Source: 66-474 sp035281745
GTDB taxonomy: Bacteria > Pseudomonadota > Gammaproteobacteria > Xanthomonadales > Rhodanobacteraceae
Assembly (NCBI GenBank): GCA_035281745.1
Contig: DATEDI010000040.1
Location: 275,407 to 339,406 of the forward strand
Length of the DNA stretch: 64,000 bases
Direction: 5' to 3'
Shown here in pieces: positions 23,209-32,615 of this stretch. The stretch's first letter is position 1. Each line of letters opens with the position of its first letter. The translations under genes and the position numbers were made by a program. The notes beneath the pieces are model-generated. The model saw nothing but the letters and a program-made list of their open reading frames with translations, ran no database searches and had not been told where the DNA came from.

Positions 23209-25188
23209 TCAAAACTTCAACCGTGCGTCCAGAAAAAACGTGCGCCCTATGCGATTCGCGTACGCAGCCACGTACTCCTGATGCCATGGATGCAGCAGAT
23301 TCATCCCGGACAAGGACAACTCCCAGCGATCGTTCGGCATCCAGCCAAGCCGTGCATTGAGTTCCGTGTAGCCCGGCACGCGCGGATCCGGCAGTTCGCC
23401 CACGTCACGCAAATCCGCATCCAGCTGCCAATGCGCGCCGAGGTTCATGGACGAACGCAGGAAGGCGCGATGCTGCGGATCGTTGCCGGCCTCCGACGCG
23501 CCATAAAAGCCTGCCGAACCCGACTTGAACGAAAAGTGCTCGCGTTCTTCCGACAGGCCGGCGCTCAGCTTCCACCAGTCGGCGATGGAATAGCCGGCCC
23601 AGATGTCCACGCCATAGGTGTGGCCCTGCATGCCGTTGCCCCACAACAACGGCAACACCGTCGGCGAAAATTCGATGCTGCGCAAGTCGTCGTAGACGTT
23701 GTAGTAGAACGAAACCGACAGGGTGGCACGGGTCGCCCAGTGCGTGCGCAGGCCGGCTTCATAGGCGGTGAGCTTTTCGGTGCGGTAATCCGGGTTGCCG
23801 TTGAGAAGATCCAGCGGTCCGCCCGGCGTGTTGACGATCTCGATCACGTCCTCGTCGAACGCCGTCGGCGTGCGGACCGCACGCGACGCCGCCAGCCACA
23901 GCAGGGTGTCGTCGTTCGCCTTCCATGAAAAACGCGCGCTCGGCATCCACGAAAGGCCGGAATACGGATCGTGTTCGGCCTTGATGCCCAGCGTCAGAGC
24001 GGCACGCGCGCCCAGCGCAAGCTGGTCCTGCACGAAAACGTTGGCGAGACTTTGCGTGTTCACCGCCGGGTCCCACAGCAGCGAACCGTCCGGACGGATG
24101 TCCGGCGACAGCCGGTAGTGGTAGAAGCGATCACCGACGCCCCAGGTGATGTCGTGAAAATCGCCGATCCGGAAATCGTGCTGCAGTTCGACATCCCAGG
24201 TAGTCAGCATGACTGCGCCGGACGTCAGCGCATTCCAGCTACGACCATGGTCGTAGTAGGCCTGCAACTGGAAATGCGAGCCATCGTCGAACGCGTGCCG
24301 CCAAAGCGTCACCACGTTCACGTCGGCGGTGCGGTAATCCGGCGCATCGCCCTGGTCCGTGCGGCCATCGAAGATGTCGCCCCGTGCGGTGAACGCGTCG
24401 CGCGCGCCCGCGTCCCAGTCCACGCGAAAACCGGCCTGGGGCGCCGTCCAGCCATTGCGGGCGTCGATGCCATGACCGGTGTCGAACGATTGCTGGCGGA
24501 AATCGTGCGCGTAGACGCGGTACCAGGCGTTCTCGCCCAACCGGCCACCGTACTGGAGCGACGCGGACCTGCCCTCGTTGCCGACGCCGAACTCGACCAG
24601 CCCGCCCTGCGTTCCGGACGCCGCGCGTGTGATGATGTTGATGACGCCATTGACCGCGTTGGCGCCCCACAGCGCACCGGCCGGGCCGCTGATCACCTCG
24701 ATCCGGTCGATGTTCTCGGGCAGCACGTACAACGTGTCCCAGGAAATGCCCGAATACAGCGGCGAATAGACGCTGCGTCCGTCGATCAACACCAGCAGCT
24801 TGTTCGGAAAATTCTGCGCCGCCTGGTTGCCGCTGAGACCACGCGAAGTGACGATGTAATTGCTCGGACCGAGCCGCATCACGCCGAGATTTGGTGCCAG
24901 CCTCAGCATCTCGGGCAGCGATCGCGCGCCGGAACGCATGATGTCGTCGTGGGTGATCACGTACACCGCGGCCGGCGAATCGGCCAACATCTCGGGGTGC
25001 TTGGCCACCGAAGTGACGACGATCTGGCCGAGGTCCTGCAACGAAAGTTTGCCGAGGTCCTGCAGCGATCCTTGCGCGAAGGTCGCACCGCTTGCGCAGG
25101 TGACTGCAATGAACAGCGCGATGTGCCCACCCGGGCGAAGCCACGCGATGCGTGCAGCATGACGTTCGCCGGAACCTTCCGATCGCAT
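23209..25188 (-). CDS. TonB-dependent receptor of a YfiR-linked operon
   Basis: 659 residues. Signal peptide to about 38 (ATFAQG). The N-terminus is SLQDLGKLSLQDLGQIVVTSVAKHPEML, then the plug domain: AAVYVITHDDIMRSGARSLPEML near 75, LVLIDGRSVYSPLYSG near 130, RIEVISGPAGALWGANAVNGVINI near 160. A 22-strand beta barrel follows and ends with Phe (LDARLKF), the signal for BAM-mediated assembly. No clear TonB box is visible. It is the first gene of the operon with YfiR, kinase and response regulator. Receptors of this subtype commonly sit next to YfiR. The ligand is unknown; a role in sensing rather than, or as well as, uptake is inferred. Confidence 0.9.
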   Translation of the reverse strand: MRSEGSGERHAARIAWLRPGGHIALFIAVTCASGATFAQGSLQDLGKLSLQDLGQIVVTSVAKHPEMLADSPAAVYVITHDDIMRSGARSLPEMLRLAPNLGVMRLGPSNYIVTSRGLSGNQAAQNFPNKLLVLIDGRSVYSPLYSGISWDTLYVLPENIDRIEVISGPAGALWGANAVNGVINIITRAASGTQGGLVEFGVGNEGRSASLQYGGRLGENAWYRVYAHDFRQQSFDTGHGIDARNGWTAPQAGFRVDWDAGARDAFTARGDIFDGRTDQGDAPDYRTADVNVVTLWRHAFDDGSHFQLQAYYDHGRSWNALTSGAVMLTTWDVELQHDFRIGDFHDITWGVGDRFYHYRLSPDIRPDGSLLWDPAVNTQSLANVFVQDQLALGARAALTLGIKAEHDPYSGLSWMPSARFSWKANDDTLLWLAASRAVRTPTAFDEDVIEIVNTPGGPLDLLNGNPDYRTEKLTAYEAGLRTHWATRATLSVSFYYNVYDDLRSIEFSPTVLPLLWGNGMQGHTYGVDIWAGYSIADWWKLSAGLSEEREHFSFKSGSAGFYGASEAGNDPQHRAFLRSSMNLGAHWQLDADLRDVGELPDPRVPGYTELNARLGWMPNDRWELSLSGMNLLHPWHQEYVAAYANRIGRTFFLDARLKF

Positions 25189-25241
25189 CGCCTTCTCCCG
25201 TAGCGCACCCCTCGCGGCGCATCTCCCTACCGCGGCCGGCC

Positions 25242-25247
25242 ATTATA
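25242..25247 (-). promoter_or_regulatory. Putative -10 box of the receptor-YfiR-kinase operon
   Basis: Minus-strand TATAAT, 54 bp upstream of the receptor ATG and the only good -10 in the gap. No matching -35 is evident, so it may depend on an activator. Confidence 0.4.
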
Positions 25248-25365
25248 GCCGCGCCGCGCAGGACGGCTTTGGCCTGCGCGCGCAGCGCCACGACCGACGA
25301 GGGCGATTCTCGACGGAATTTCGCCACGGGGCAACGCGTAATACGCGGTCACTGGCCCGCGCGAA

Positions 25366-25593
25366 TCAGTGGCGCAGGGTACCCACGTGCGAGCCGCCCA
25401 TCGTCCAGGAAGGCGGATCGCTGGCGGGAAATGTCTCGATGAGTTCCTCGTCGAGCAGGCGCTCGCGTTCGTCGGAGACGTCGCGTTCGACCTGCGCGGA
25501 TGCGGGTGCGGGATCGCGCGGCACCGCATGCGACCGATGGCGGGCAGCGGGTTTGCGCGGAGGGGAGTTGTGGCTGGGTGAATTGGAAATCAT
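25366..25593 (-). CDS. Small conserved hydrophilic protein (FPASDPP motif)
   Basis: 75 residues. A disordered Pro/Ser/Arg N-terminus is followed by a conserved tail ERERLLDEELIETFPASDPPSWTMGG near residues 42-68. The EETFPASDPP-type motif occurs at the end of many short proteobacterial proteins of unknown role. There is no signal peptide. It stands alone between the receptor operon and the outer-membrane protein gene, transcribed toward the former. Real-gene call rests on the conserved motif; the ATG at 25593 is the only start. Confidence 0.6.
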   Translation of the reverse strand: MISNSPSHNSPPRKPAARHRSHAVPRDPAPASAQVERDVSDERERLLDEELIETFPASDPPSWTMGGSHVGTLRH

Positions 25594-25819
25594 GCAGGTA
25601 GTCCATCATGGTCGATGGCCAGCGGCGAGACCGGGCGGGCACCGTCACGGCACCATCTTCTCTTCCAACTCCAAGCATACGCCACTGCGCCACGCATGGA
25701 CGCGCACAATTGCCGCAACGCCACCGTGGATTCGAACGACGCCATGGAGCCGGCAAGTCGAATATGCACACGCACCGACCGGCGTGTTGCAAAAATTCAA
25801 AACCGCACATCGCATTGAT

Positions 25820-25828
25820 TGCTAGAAT
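25820..25828 (+). promoter_or_regulatory. Extended -10 promoter of the outer-membrane protein gene
   Basis: TTGCTAGAAT contains a TGN-type extended -10 (TAGAAT at 25823-25828), 68 bp upstream of the ATG at 25896. An AT-rich stretch (TTGCAAAAATTCAAAA) sits upstream without a clear -35. The rest of the 302-bp gap 25594-25895 holds no recognisable gene. Confidence 0.45.
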
Positions 25829-25895
25829 CGCCGTCCGGCCGCGTCAGCGGTCGGTATCGGCGTGAGCCGACAATCCATCAATCAGGGAGAAAAAC

Positions 25896-26477
25896 ATGCA
25901 GAAGAAGTTCACGGCGCTTGCGCTGTGCGTGGCGGGCGCGTGCCTTGCCACCGGTGCCCAAGCCAAGGACCTCACCGGCTGGTTCGTCAATGGCGGCGGC
26001 GGCAGTTCGCATTACAAGGCCTCGTACAATGGCCTGTCCGGCACCGAATCGGACACCAGCTACCAGATCAACGCGGGCTGGCGCTCGCAGTTCATCGGTA
26101 TCGAAGGCGGCTATGTCGACCTGGGCGGCATCTCGGAGCGCGATGGCTCCGGCAACAGCGCGAGCATCTCCGGCAAAGGCTGGACGCTGGGCATCGATGG
26201 ACATTTCAATCCGACCGAGAAGTGGTACATCTCCGCTCGCGCCGGGCTTTTCAAGTGGATCGTCGATCTGCGGGCAGACATCGCCGATCCGACTGGCGCT
26301 GCCACGCGGTATGCCTACAGCGCGAATGGCGTGAACGGCTACGCGGGCGTCGGTACCGGTGTCGATTTCAACCGCCACTGGAGCCTGGGGGTGAATTTCG
26401 ACTACTACCAGATCAAGAAGTACGGCTTCAACGTCGACACCAAGGTGTATTCCGCCAATCTGGAGTACCGCTTCTGA
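25896..26477 (+). CDS. Small outer-membrane beta-barrel protein (OmpA-like/porin-family barrel)
   Basis: 193 residues. Signal peptide MQKKFTALALCVAGACLATG with cleavage after AQA. The mature part alternates amphipathic strands (GWFVNGGGGSSHY, YQINAGWRSQFIGIEGGYVD, WTLGIDGHFNP, WYISARAGLFKW, GYAGVGTGVDF, WSLGVNFDYYQI) and ends YSANLEYRF; the C-terminal Phe is the BAM signal. About eight strands are expected, as in OmpA/OmpX-type barrels. There is no OmpA C-terminal peptidoglycan domain. Strong ribosome site AGGGAG. It has its own terminator, so is monocistronic. Function unknown. Confidence 0.85.
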   Translation: MQKKFTALALCVAGACLATGAQAKDLTGWFVNGGGGSSHYKASYNGLSGTESDTSYQINAGWRSQFIGIEGGYVDLGGISERDGSGNSASISGKGWTLGIDGHFNPTEKWYISARAGLFKWIVDLRADIADPTGAATRYAYSANGVNGYAGVGTGVDFNRHWSLGVNFDYYQIKKYGFNVDTKVYSANLEYRF

Positions 26478-26501
26478 GTTGGTGCGCCATATTGTTCGTG
26501 A

Positions 26502-26527
26502 CGGGCGCCTCAGGGCGCCCGCTTTTT
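26502..26527 (+). terminator. Intrinsic terminator of the outer-membrane protein gene
   Basis: 8-bp GC stem CGGGCGCC/GGCGCCCG with a TCAG loop followed by CTTTTTG, about 25 bp after the stop codon. Confidence 0.8.
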
Positions 26528-26567
26528 GTGCCTGCCGGATTCCGGACGCGGTTCCGCACCGCGTCGC

Positions 26568-29500
26568 CTACACCTGCAGGCGATCGCCTTCACGCGCCAC
26601 CAGCTTGTACAGCGCGGGCATGATGAAGATGCCGATCGCAAGACGTGAAATCATGCCCGCCACGATCACCAGCGCGAACGGACGCTGCGAATCGGTGCCG
26701 ACACCGTGCGCGATCGCGGCCGGAAGCAGTCCCAGCGCCGCCACCAGCGCGGTCATCAGGATGGGCCGCAGTCGCAGCAATGCGGCTTCGTGGGCTGCCG
26801 CGATCATGCCCATGCCGCCAAGCCTGAGTTCGTTCGCGCAGGAGATGTAGACCACACCGGTCAACACCGACACGCCGAACAGCACGATGAAACCGATGCC
26901 GGACGACACCGAGAACGGCGTCCCCGTGACCCACATCGCGAATACCGCCCCGACCGGCGCCGACAGCAGCACGCCGACCACGGTGATCAACGGAAACTTG
27001 AAGTTGCCGTACAGCACGAACAGCAATCCGAAAATCACGATCACCGTCAGCGGCAGGATCACCCGCATCTGCGCGCGCGAAGCGGTGTACTCCTGATACT
27101 CGCCGCCCCACTCCAGTCGGTAACCTTGCGGCAGCTTCACGTTCTTCGCGACCTGCGCAATCGCGTCGTCGACCGCGCCGGCGAGATCGCGCCCCGACAC
27201 CGAAAACTGCACGCCGATGTAGCGCGAGCCGTTTTCGCGATAGATGAATGACGCGCCGTTTTCCACCTTTATGCTCGCCAGCTCCTTCAATGGAATTTGC
27301 TGCCCGCCGGGTGTCGCCACCGGGATGTCGCCGATCTCCATCGGGTTGTCGCGGAAGCGCTGTTGCAGCCGCACCACCAGATCGAATTGCTTGTCGCCCT
27401 GCACCACCTGGGTCGCGACGTCGCCGCCGATCGCGGCGTCGACCAGATTGTTGATGTCGTCGACGTTCAACCCGTAGCGCGCGATCTTCGCGCGATCGAT
27501 GTCGATCGCGAGATTGGGCTGTCCGAGTTCGTGCACCAGCGTGATGTCGGTGATGCCGCGCACCTTCTCCATCACCGCCTTGATGGCCTTGCCTTCCTTC
27601 TGCAGCACCTGCAGGTCGGGACCGTAGATTTTCACCGCGAGTGCGCTTTTGAGGCCGGTCTCGGCCTCGTCCACCGCATCTTCGGCGGGCTGGGTGAAAT
27701 TGAACTGGATGCCGGGGAACCGTTCGAGCTTCTTGTCGATCGCGGTGATGAGATCCTGCTTGTCGCGGTACTGGCCCTTCCACTGCGAGTACGGTTTCAG
27801 GCCGACGAAGAACTCGTCGTTGAAAAAGCCGGTGGAATCGGTGCCATCGTCCGGGCGACCGAGTTCGCTCGTCACGGTGGTCACTACCGGAAACGACATC
27901 AGCACTTTGCGGATCTCGGGCGAGATTTCCGATGCCTTCTCGAACGAGATCGTGTACGGCATCGTCGCGCGCACACACAGCGCGCCTTCGTCGAGGTTCG
28001 GCATGAACTCGGCGCCGATGCCCTGCGCCATCAGGAAGGTGAGGCCCAGCAGCACCGCCGCGGCCGCGGTCACCCGCCACGGCACGCGCTGCGCGCGATC
28101 GAGCGTGCGTACGTACCACGACCTGAATTTCTCGTAGAGCGCATTGCGGCGTTCGCGCACGCCGCGACGCATGAAGATTGCGCACAGCACCGGCAACAAG
28201 GTGAGCGTCACCAGCAATGATCCAATCAGCGCGAAGATCATGGTGTCGGCCATCGGCTTGAACAGCGTGCCGGACGGGCCCGTCAGGAAATAGATCGGCA
28301 GGAAGCTCGCGACGATCACGGCCACCGCGTACACCAGCGGCCGGTCGATTTCGGCGGCCGCGGACAGGATCACTTCCCTGATCTCGCATTCGGTGCCGCG
28401 CCTTGCGGCGAGTTCCCGGAAGATGTTCTCGACCATGAAGATCGCGCCATCGACGAGGATGCCGAAATCCACCGCGCCGATCGACAACAGATTGGCCGAT
28501 GCGTTTTTCAGGTCGAGACACAGGAACGCGAACAGCAACGCCAGCGGCACCGTGACCGCGACGATCAGGCCGGCGCGCAGGTCGTACAGGAAAAACACCA
28601 GCACCGCGATCACCAGCACCAGGCCGAGCGTGAGGTTGTGCATCACCACGCCCTTGGTCTGGTCGATCAGATTGGTGAGGTCGTAGAACGGATGGACCTT
28701 CACGTCCTTCGGAAGGATCGTTTCGTTCAGCTCACGCGTCCTGGCCTCGACCTGTTTCAGTACGTCCTCGGTCTTGCTGCCGGTCAGCGCCAGGATCACG
28801 CCTTCCACGGCATCGTTCTGGTTCATGTAACCGAATTCGCCGAGGCGCGGCGCGATGCCGATCCGCACCTTGGCAACGTCCTTCACCAGCATCGGCGTGC
28901 CGTCGTGCATCGCCAGCACGATGTCACCGACATCCTCGGGCGTCTTGATGCGACCCAGGCCACGCACGTAGAAAAACTGCCCGCCCTGCTGATAGAAGCC
29001 GCCGCCGCCGTTGCTGTTGTTGGCGCTGAGCGCGGCTTCGACCTGCGACACGCCCAGGCCGAGCGCCGCGATCTTCACCGGATTCAGCAGCACCTGGTAT
29101 TGCATGGTGCCGCCGCCGAAACCCGAGTCGTCGGCGACGCCCGGCACCGAACGATATTGCGGCGCGATCACCCAGTCCTGCAGGGTTTTCAATTCCATCG
29201 GCGAGCGGTCGGTGCTTTGCAGCACGTAGCGATAGACCAACCCCGACGGTGGCGACAGCGGCCCGATGTCGGGCTTGATGCCATCCGGCAGGTCGATGCC
29301 CGGCAGCCGGTTGTAGACGCGCTGGCGCGCAAAGTAGCGGTCGGTGTCGTCGCTGAAGGTGAGCGTGACGTCGGACAATCCGTACAGCGAAATCGAACGC
29401 TTGGTGACGAGACCCGGAATCGCGTTCATGCCGAGCTCCATCGGCACGGTGATCTGCTGCTCGACTTCTTCCGCCGAATGCCCCGGCCACTGCGCGACGA

Positions 29501-29690
29501 TATCCACCATCGGCGGCGACAGGTTCGGATACGCATCCATCGGCAGGACCTTCCAGGCCCACACCCCGGCCGCCGCCATGCCCAGCGACAACAGCACGAT
29601 CAACAACCGCTGCTGCAGCGCGAACGCGACGATGCGGTTGATGAGCGACGCCTTGCGCGACGCTTCGCCTGGCAATGCTTGCGCGCTCAT
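26568..29690 (-). CDS. Heavy-metal efflux RND transporter (CzcA/CusA family)
   Basis: 1040 residues, the normal length of the HME-RND family. Twelve membrane helices: helix 1 near 22-45, two large periplasmic loops (about 46-340 and 555-860) and helix clusters near 340-540 and 870-1025. Helix 4 carries AVDFGILVDGAIFMVEN, the DFGxxxDG motif of divalent-cation (CzcA-type) pumps, in contrast to the CusA form. The proton-driven trimer exports metal ions from cytoplasm or periplasm. Its start overlaps the adaptor stop by 4 bp (ATGA). The motif favours Zn/Co/Cd/Ni over Cu/Ag, but the substrate is unproven. Confidence 0.92.
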   Translation of the reverse strand: MSAQALPGEASRKASLINRIVAFALQQRLLIVLLSLGMAAAGVWAWKVLPMDAYPNLSPPMVDIVAQWPGHSAEEVEQQITVPMELGMNAIPGLVTKRSISLYGLSDVTLTFSDDTDRYFARQRVYNRLPGIDLPDGIKPDIGPLSPPSGLVYRYVLQSTDRSPMELKTLQDWVIAPQYRSVPGVADDSGFGGGTMQYQVLLNPVKIAALGLGVSQVEAALSANNSNGGGGFYQQGGQFFYVRGLGRIKTPEDVGDIVLAMHDGTPMLVKDVAKVRIGIAPRLGEFGYMNQNDAVEGVILALTGSKTEDVLKQVEARTRELNETILPKDVKVHPFYDLTNLIDQTKGVVMHNLTLGLVLVIAVLVFFLYDLRAGLIVAVTVPLALLFAFLCLDLKNASANLLSIGAVDFGILVDGAIFMVENIFRELAARRGTECEIREVILSAAAEIDRPLVYAVAVIVASFLPIYFLTGPSGTLFKPMADTMIFALIGSLLVTLTLLPVLCAIFMRRGVRERRNALYEKFRSWYVRTLDRAQRVPWRVTAAAAVLLGLTFLMAQGIGAEFMPNLDEGALCVRATMPYTISFEKASEISPEIRKVLMSFPVVTTVTSELGRPDDGTDSTGFFNDEFFVGLKPYSQWKGQYRDKQDLITAIDKKLERFPGIQFNFTQPAEDAVDEAETGLKSALAVKIYGPDLQVLQKEGKAIKAVMEKVRGITDITLVHELGQPNLAIDIDRAKIARYGLNVDDINNLVDAAIGGDVATQVVQGDKQFDLVVRLQQRFRDNPMEIGDIPVATPGGQQIPLKELASIKVENGASFIYRENGSRYIGVQFSVSGRDLAGAVDDAIAQVAKNVKLPQGYRLEWGGEYQEYTASRAQMRVILPLTVIVIFGLLFVLYGNFKFPLITVVGVLLSAPVGAVFAMWVTGTPFSVSSGIGFIVLFGVSVLTGVVYISCANELRLGGMGMIAAAHEAALLRLRPILMTALVAALGLLPAAIAHGVGTDSQRPFALVIVAGMISRLAIGIFIMPALYKLVAREGDRLQV

Positions 29691-30841
29691 TGCGATTGGA
29701 TGAACTGCAGGAAGATGCTGCCGTCCGCCACGACCTTGTCGCCGGCCTGGAGCCCTTCCGGAATCACGTAGTGATCGCCGACGCGCTTGCCCAGCGAGAT
29801 CGAGCGCCGCACATAGCTGCCGTCCGGATCGACCACGTACACGAACGGCAGGTTCTCGTCGTCGCGCAGCACCGCGGAAACCGGAACCAACAAACCCCGA
29901 AGTGCATCGTGCGAGCGGAGATGCACAGTCACGTACATCTGCTTCTTCAGCACGCCGCCGGGGTTGTCCACCTGCACGCGCGCCTGCACCGAACGCGTAT
30001 CGGGATCGACCAAAGCACCCACGTTGGTGACGGTACCGGTCATCGGTTTGTCGTCATCACCCAAATCGATGCTGGCCGAATCGCCGGTTTTCACGCGCGC
30101 GACGTCGTCGCCGAAGACATTCGCCATCACCCACATCTTCGAGGTGTCGGCGACGGTGAAACATGGCGTGGTGCCCGCGGCCAGTGTCTGTCCCGGCGCA
30201 ATGGACTTCGCCACCAGCGTGCCCGCGATCGGCGCGCGGATCACGCCGCGCCCACTGGCAGCCGGCTTGCCGTCGCGAATGCCGGCGATGGTCTTCGCAT
30301 CCATGTGCAAGGCCACCAGCGTCTGCAAGGCGGCATCGCGATCGGCATCGGCGCCCGCGGCATCGGCCTGCGCCTGCGCGTTCTCGCGTTGCGATATCGC
30401 CTGGTGCGCATACAGCGCGCGATCGTTGGCCGCGACCGCGTCGGCCGCGTTCGCCGCCAACACCGCCTTGCGATACGCGCCTGCGGCCGCGGTGAAGTCG
30501 GGCGAATCCACTTCGGCAAGCGCCTGCCCTTTCTCGACGTGCTGTCCCAACGTCACCAGCACTTTCGTGACCGCACCCGAAAACGGCGCGAGGATATCGG
30601 CGGCGCGGTCGTGATCGAAATCCACCACGCCGGTGGTCGTGATCGTGGTGTGGTATTGCGCCGGCTCGATCGTGACGACGTGGATGCTGGATTGCTGCGC
30701 CTTCGTCAACGTGACGTTGTGCGGGGTGGTGGAAGCTTGCGGCTGCGCAGGTTTGCCGGAACAGCCAACGAGCGCGAGCACCGCCAGCAATCCCGTCGCC
30801 GCCGCAAGCGCGCGCCGACGCGCGCTGCGACCCTTGCCCAC
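29687..30841 (-). CDS. RND efflux periplasmic adaptor lipoprotein (CzcB/CusB-like)
   Basis: 384 residues from the GTG at 30841. This start gives a clean lipoprotein signal, RRRALAAATGLLAVLALVGC, with the acylated Cys near residue 27. Then barrel-sandwich and lipoyl halves (ILAPFSGAVTKVLVTLGQHVEKGQALAEV and GRGVIRAPIAGTLVAK), an alpha-hairpin between them, a beta-barrel domain (WVMANVFGDDVARVKTG) and a membrane-proximal domain. It links the inner-membrane pump to the outer-membrane channel. The frame is open to 31048, and that extra 69 codons would encode a dispersed repeat, so I exclude them; GGAATGAC at the repeat edge may serve as ribosome site. Confidence 0.88.
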   Translation of the reverse strand: MGKGRSARRRALAAATGLLAVLALVGCSGKPAQPQASTTPHNVTLTKAQQSSIHVVTIEPAQYHTTITTTGVVDFDHDRAADILAPFSGAVTKVLVTLGQHVEKGQALAEVDSPDFTAAAGAYRKAVLAANAADAVAANDRALYAHQAISQRENAQAQADAAGADADRDAALQTLVALHMDAKTIAGIRDGKPAASGRGVIRAPIAGTLVAKSIAPGQTLAAGTTPCFTVADTSKMWVMANVFGDDVARVKTGDSASIDLGDDDKPMTGTVTNVGALVDPDTRSVQARVQVDNPGGVLKKQMYVTVHLRSHDALRGLLVPVSAVLRDDENLPFVYVVDPDGSYVRRSISLGKRVGDHYVIPEGLQAGDKVVADGSIFLQFIQSQ

Positions 30842-30890
30842 GTCGTCATTCCGGACGTCGCGCAGCGGCGATCCGGAACCCAGCGACTTT
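30842..30890 (+). repeat. CGTCATTCCGG-type repeat fragment before the adaptor gene
   Basis: Contains CGTCATTCCGGACGTCGCG followed by GCGGCGATCCGG, the same end word as the family 2 repeats and the kdsA-eno inverted repeat. It occupies the 173-bp gap between the outer-membrane factor stop and the adaptor GTG. The frame stays open through it. Nothing else is recognisable to 31014. Confidence 0.55.
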
Positions 30891-31014
30891 ATTCGCCGCA
30901 AGGCGCTGCATTTCGCGCCCCGGACCATGGCCGACGCAGGCATCGCGCCGTGCGGGGCACCATCGCCCTGCAGCAAATCGAACATCCCACCTTCGACATT
31001 TCGATTCATCATGA

Positions 31015-32508
31015 TCACTGTTTCGCAAGATTCTTGTGATGCCACCAACCGCCGCCCAGCGCCTGGTACAGCGCCGCGGTGTCGGCGAAACGATTGGCTT
31101 CGGCTTCGACCCGCGCAATCCGCGCCTGTTGGTACGACTGCTGGGCCGCCAGCAATTCGAAGGTGCCGATGTAGCCGTGCTGCAATTGCAGTTGCGACAA
31201 ATCCAGCGTGGTCTTTGCCGCGCGCTCGGCCTGCGCGGCGGCCTGCAAGCCCTCGGCATCCTGATCCAGCGCGACCAGCGTGTCGGCGACGTTCTGGAAC
31301 GCGATCAACACCGTGCCGCGGTATTGCTCGGCGGCTTCGACGTAGGCGGCTTTCGCCGCGCGTTCCTGATGCATCAATTGCCCGCCTTCGAAGATCGGCG
31401 CGGTCAGCGACGCGGCGATGCCCCAGAAACCGGTGCCCGAGGTAAATACCTTCGAAATCGCCAACGCGGTGCTGCCGGCATTCGCAGTCAGATCGAGGCT
31501 CGGCAAGCGCTGCGCGGCCGCGATGCCGATCGCGGCACTGGCCGCGTGCAGATTGGCGCGGGCCTGGCGCACGTCGGGACGCTGGGCGACCAACTCGGAC
31601 GGCAGGCTGACCGGCAGTTTTCCCGGAAGATGAAGGTCGGCCAGCGTGAACGCCCCCGCCGGCGCTTGATCGGGAAACGCGCCCACCAGCACCGCCAATG
31701 CATGTTGTGTTGCGGCGAGTTGCTTCACCAGCGCCGGCAGGCCGGATTCGGTCTGCGCCAGTTGCGATTGCTGTGCGGCCACATCCAGCTTGCTGGCATC
31801 GCCCTTCTGGAACCGGAGTTGCAGGATCGAGAGGCTCTTCTTTTCCAGCGCAACGAGCTCCCGGGTTGCCCCCACCTGCTCGCGCAGTGAGGCCTGCTGG
31901 ACCGCCGTCACCACCACGTTCGACGCCAGGGTGGTCCAGGCGGCGATCATCTGGAAGCGCGCCGCCTGTTCCTGCGCCTGCAGCGACTCGCGCGTGCGCC
32001 GGTTCAACCCGAACAGGTCCGGCGTGTAGCTGATGGCAAGTTGCGGCGTGAACAGGCTGTAGAGATACGCGTTGTTGCTGGGCACCGGCGCCAAGGCCGA
32101 CGACGGATCCTTCTGGCGGCTGGCGTTGAAACCGGCCGACACCGCGGGGACGAACGATCCGCGCTGCGCCAGCACGTCCTCATGCGCAACCCGGAGCGCG
32201 GCCTGCGCGGCTTTCAGATCGTGGTTGTTTTTCAGCGCCTGGGCGACCAGCGTACTCAATGCGGGCGAATGGAACAGCGTCCACCAATCCCCCGGAATAT
32301 CCGCGCCAACTTCGAACGCTTGCGCATCGCCCCCCGCAACATTCGCCGCGGCCACGGTCGCACCCGGCGGATGCGGCAGATAGCCCTTCGCGGTGGGCGG
32401 CGCCGGAGGCTTGAAGTCCGGGCCCGCCGCGCAACCTGCGAGCGCGAACGCGAGCATCGCGAGGGGGACGGCGCGCCGCCGGAACGGTCGCAGCAATTCG
32501 AAACCCAT
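31015..32508 (-). CDS. RND efflux outer-membrane factor lipoprotein (NodT/TolC family)
   Basis: 497 residues. Lipoprotein signal VPLAMLAFALAGC (Cys near 26), then AGPDFKPPAPP as in NodT-family proteins. Two repeated coiled-coil/beta-barrel halves follow: GDWWTLFHSPALSTLVAQALKNNHDL near 72, PDLFGLNRRTRESL, PSELVAQRPDVRQARANLHAASAAIGIAAAQRLPSL near 305, and TAPIFEGGQL. It forms the outer-membrane exit duct for the adaptor and RND pump encoded downstream. First gene of the three-gene efflux operon. Confidence 0.93.
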   Translation of the reverse strand: MGFELLRPFRRRAVPLAMLAFALAGCAAGPDFKPPAPPTAKGYLPHPPGATVAAANVAGGDAQAFEVGADIPGDWWTLFHSPALSTLVAQALKNNHDLKAAQAALRVAHEDVLAQRGSFVPAVSAGFNASRQKDPSSALAPVPSNNAYLYSLFTPQLAISYTPDLFGLNRRTRESLQAQEQAARFQMIAAWTTLASNVVVTAVQQASLREQVGATRELVALEKKSLSILQLRFQKGDASKLDVAAQQSQLAQTESGLPALVKQLAATQHALAVLVGAFPDQAPAGAFTLADLHLPGKLPVSLPSELVAQRPDVRQARANLHAASAAIGIAAAQRLPSLDLTANAGSTALAISKVFTSGTGFWGIAASLTAPIFEGGQLMHQERAAKAAYVEAAEQYRGTVLIAFQNVADTLVALDQDAEGLQAAAQAERAAKTTLDLSQLQLQHGYIGTFELLAAQQSYQQARIARVEAEANRFADTAALYQALGGGWWHHKNLAKQ

Positions 32509-32615
32509 GCGGGAACGATTCTCTTGCGGACGGGCCAGCCGGGACCGGTCCAGACGAGTTCTATCCGGCGCGTCCCTGCCGACGGAAGCCGCGGCAGCTG
32601 GACGCGAATTGCAAT

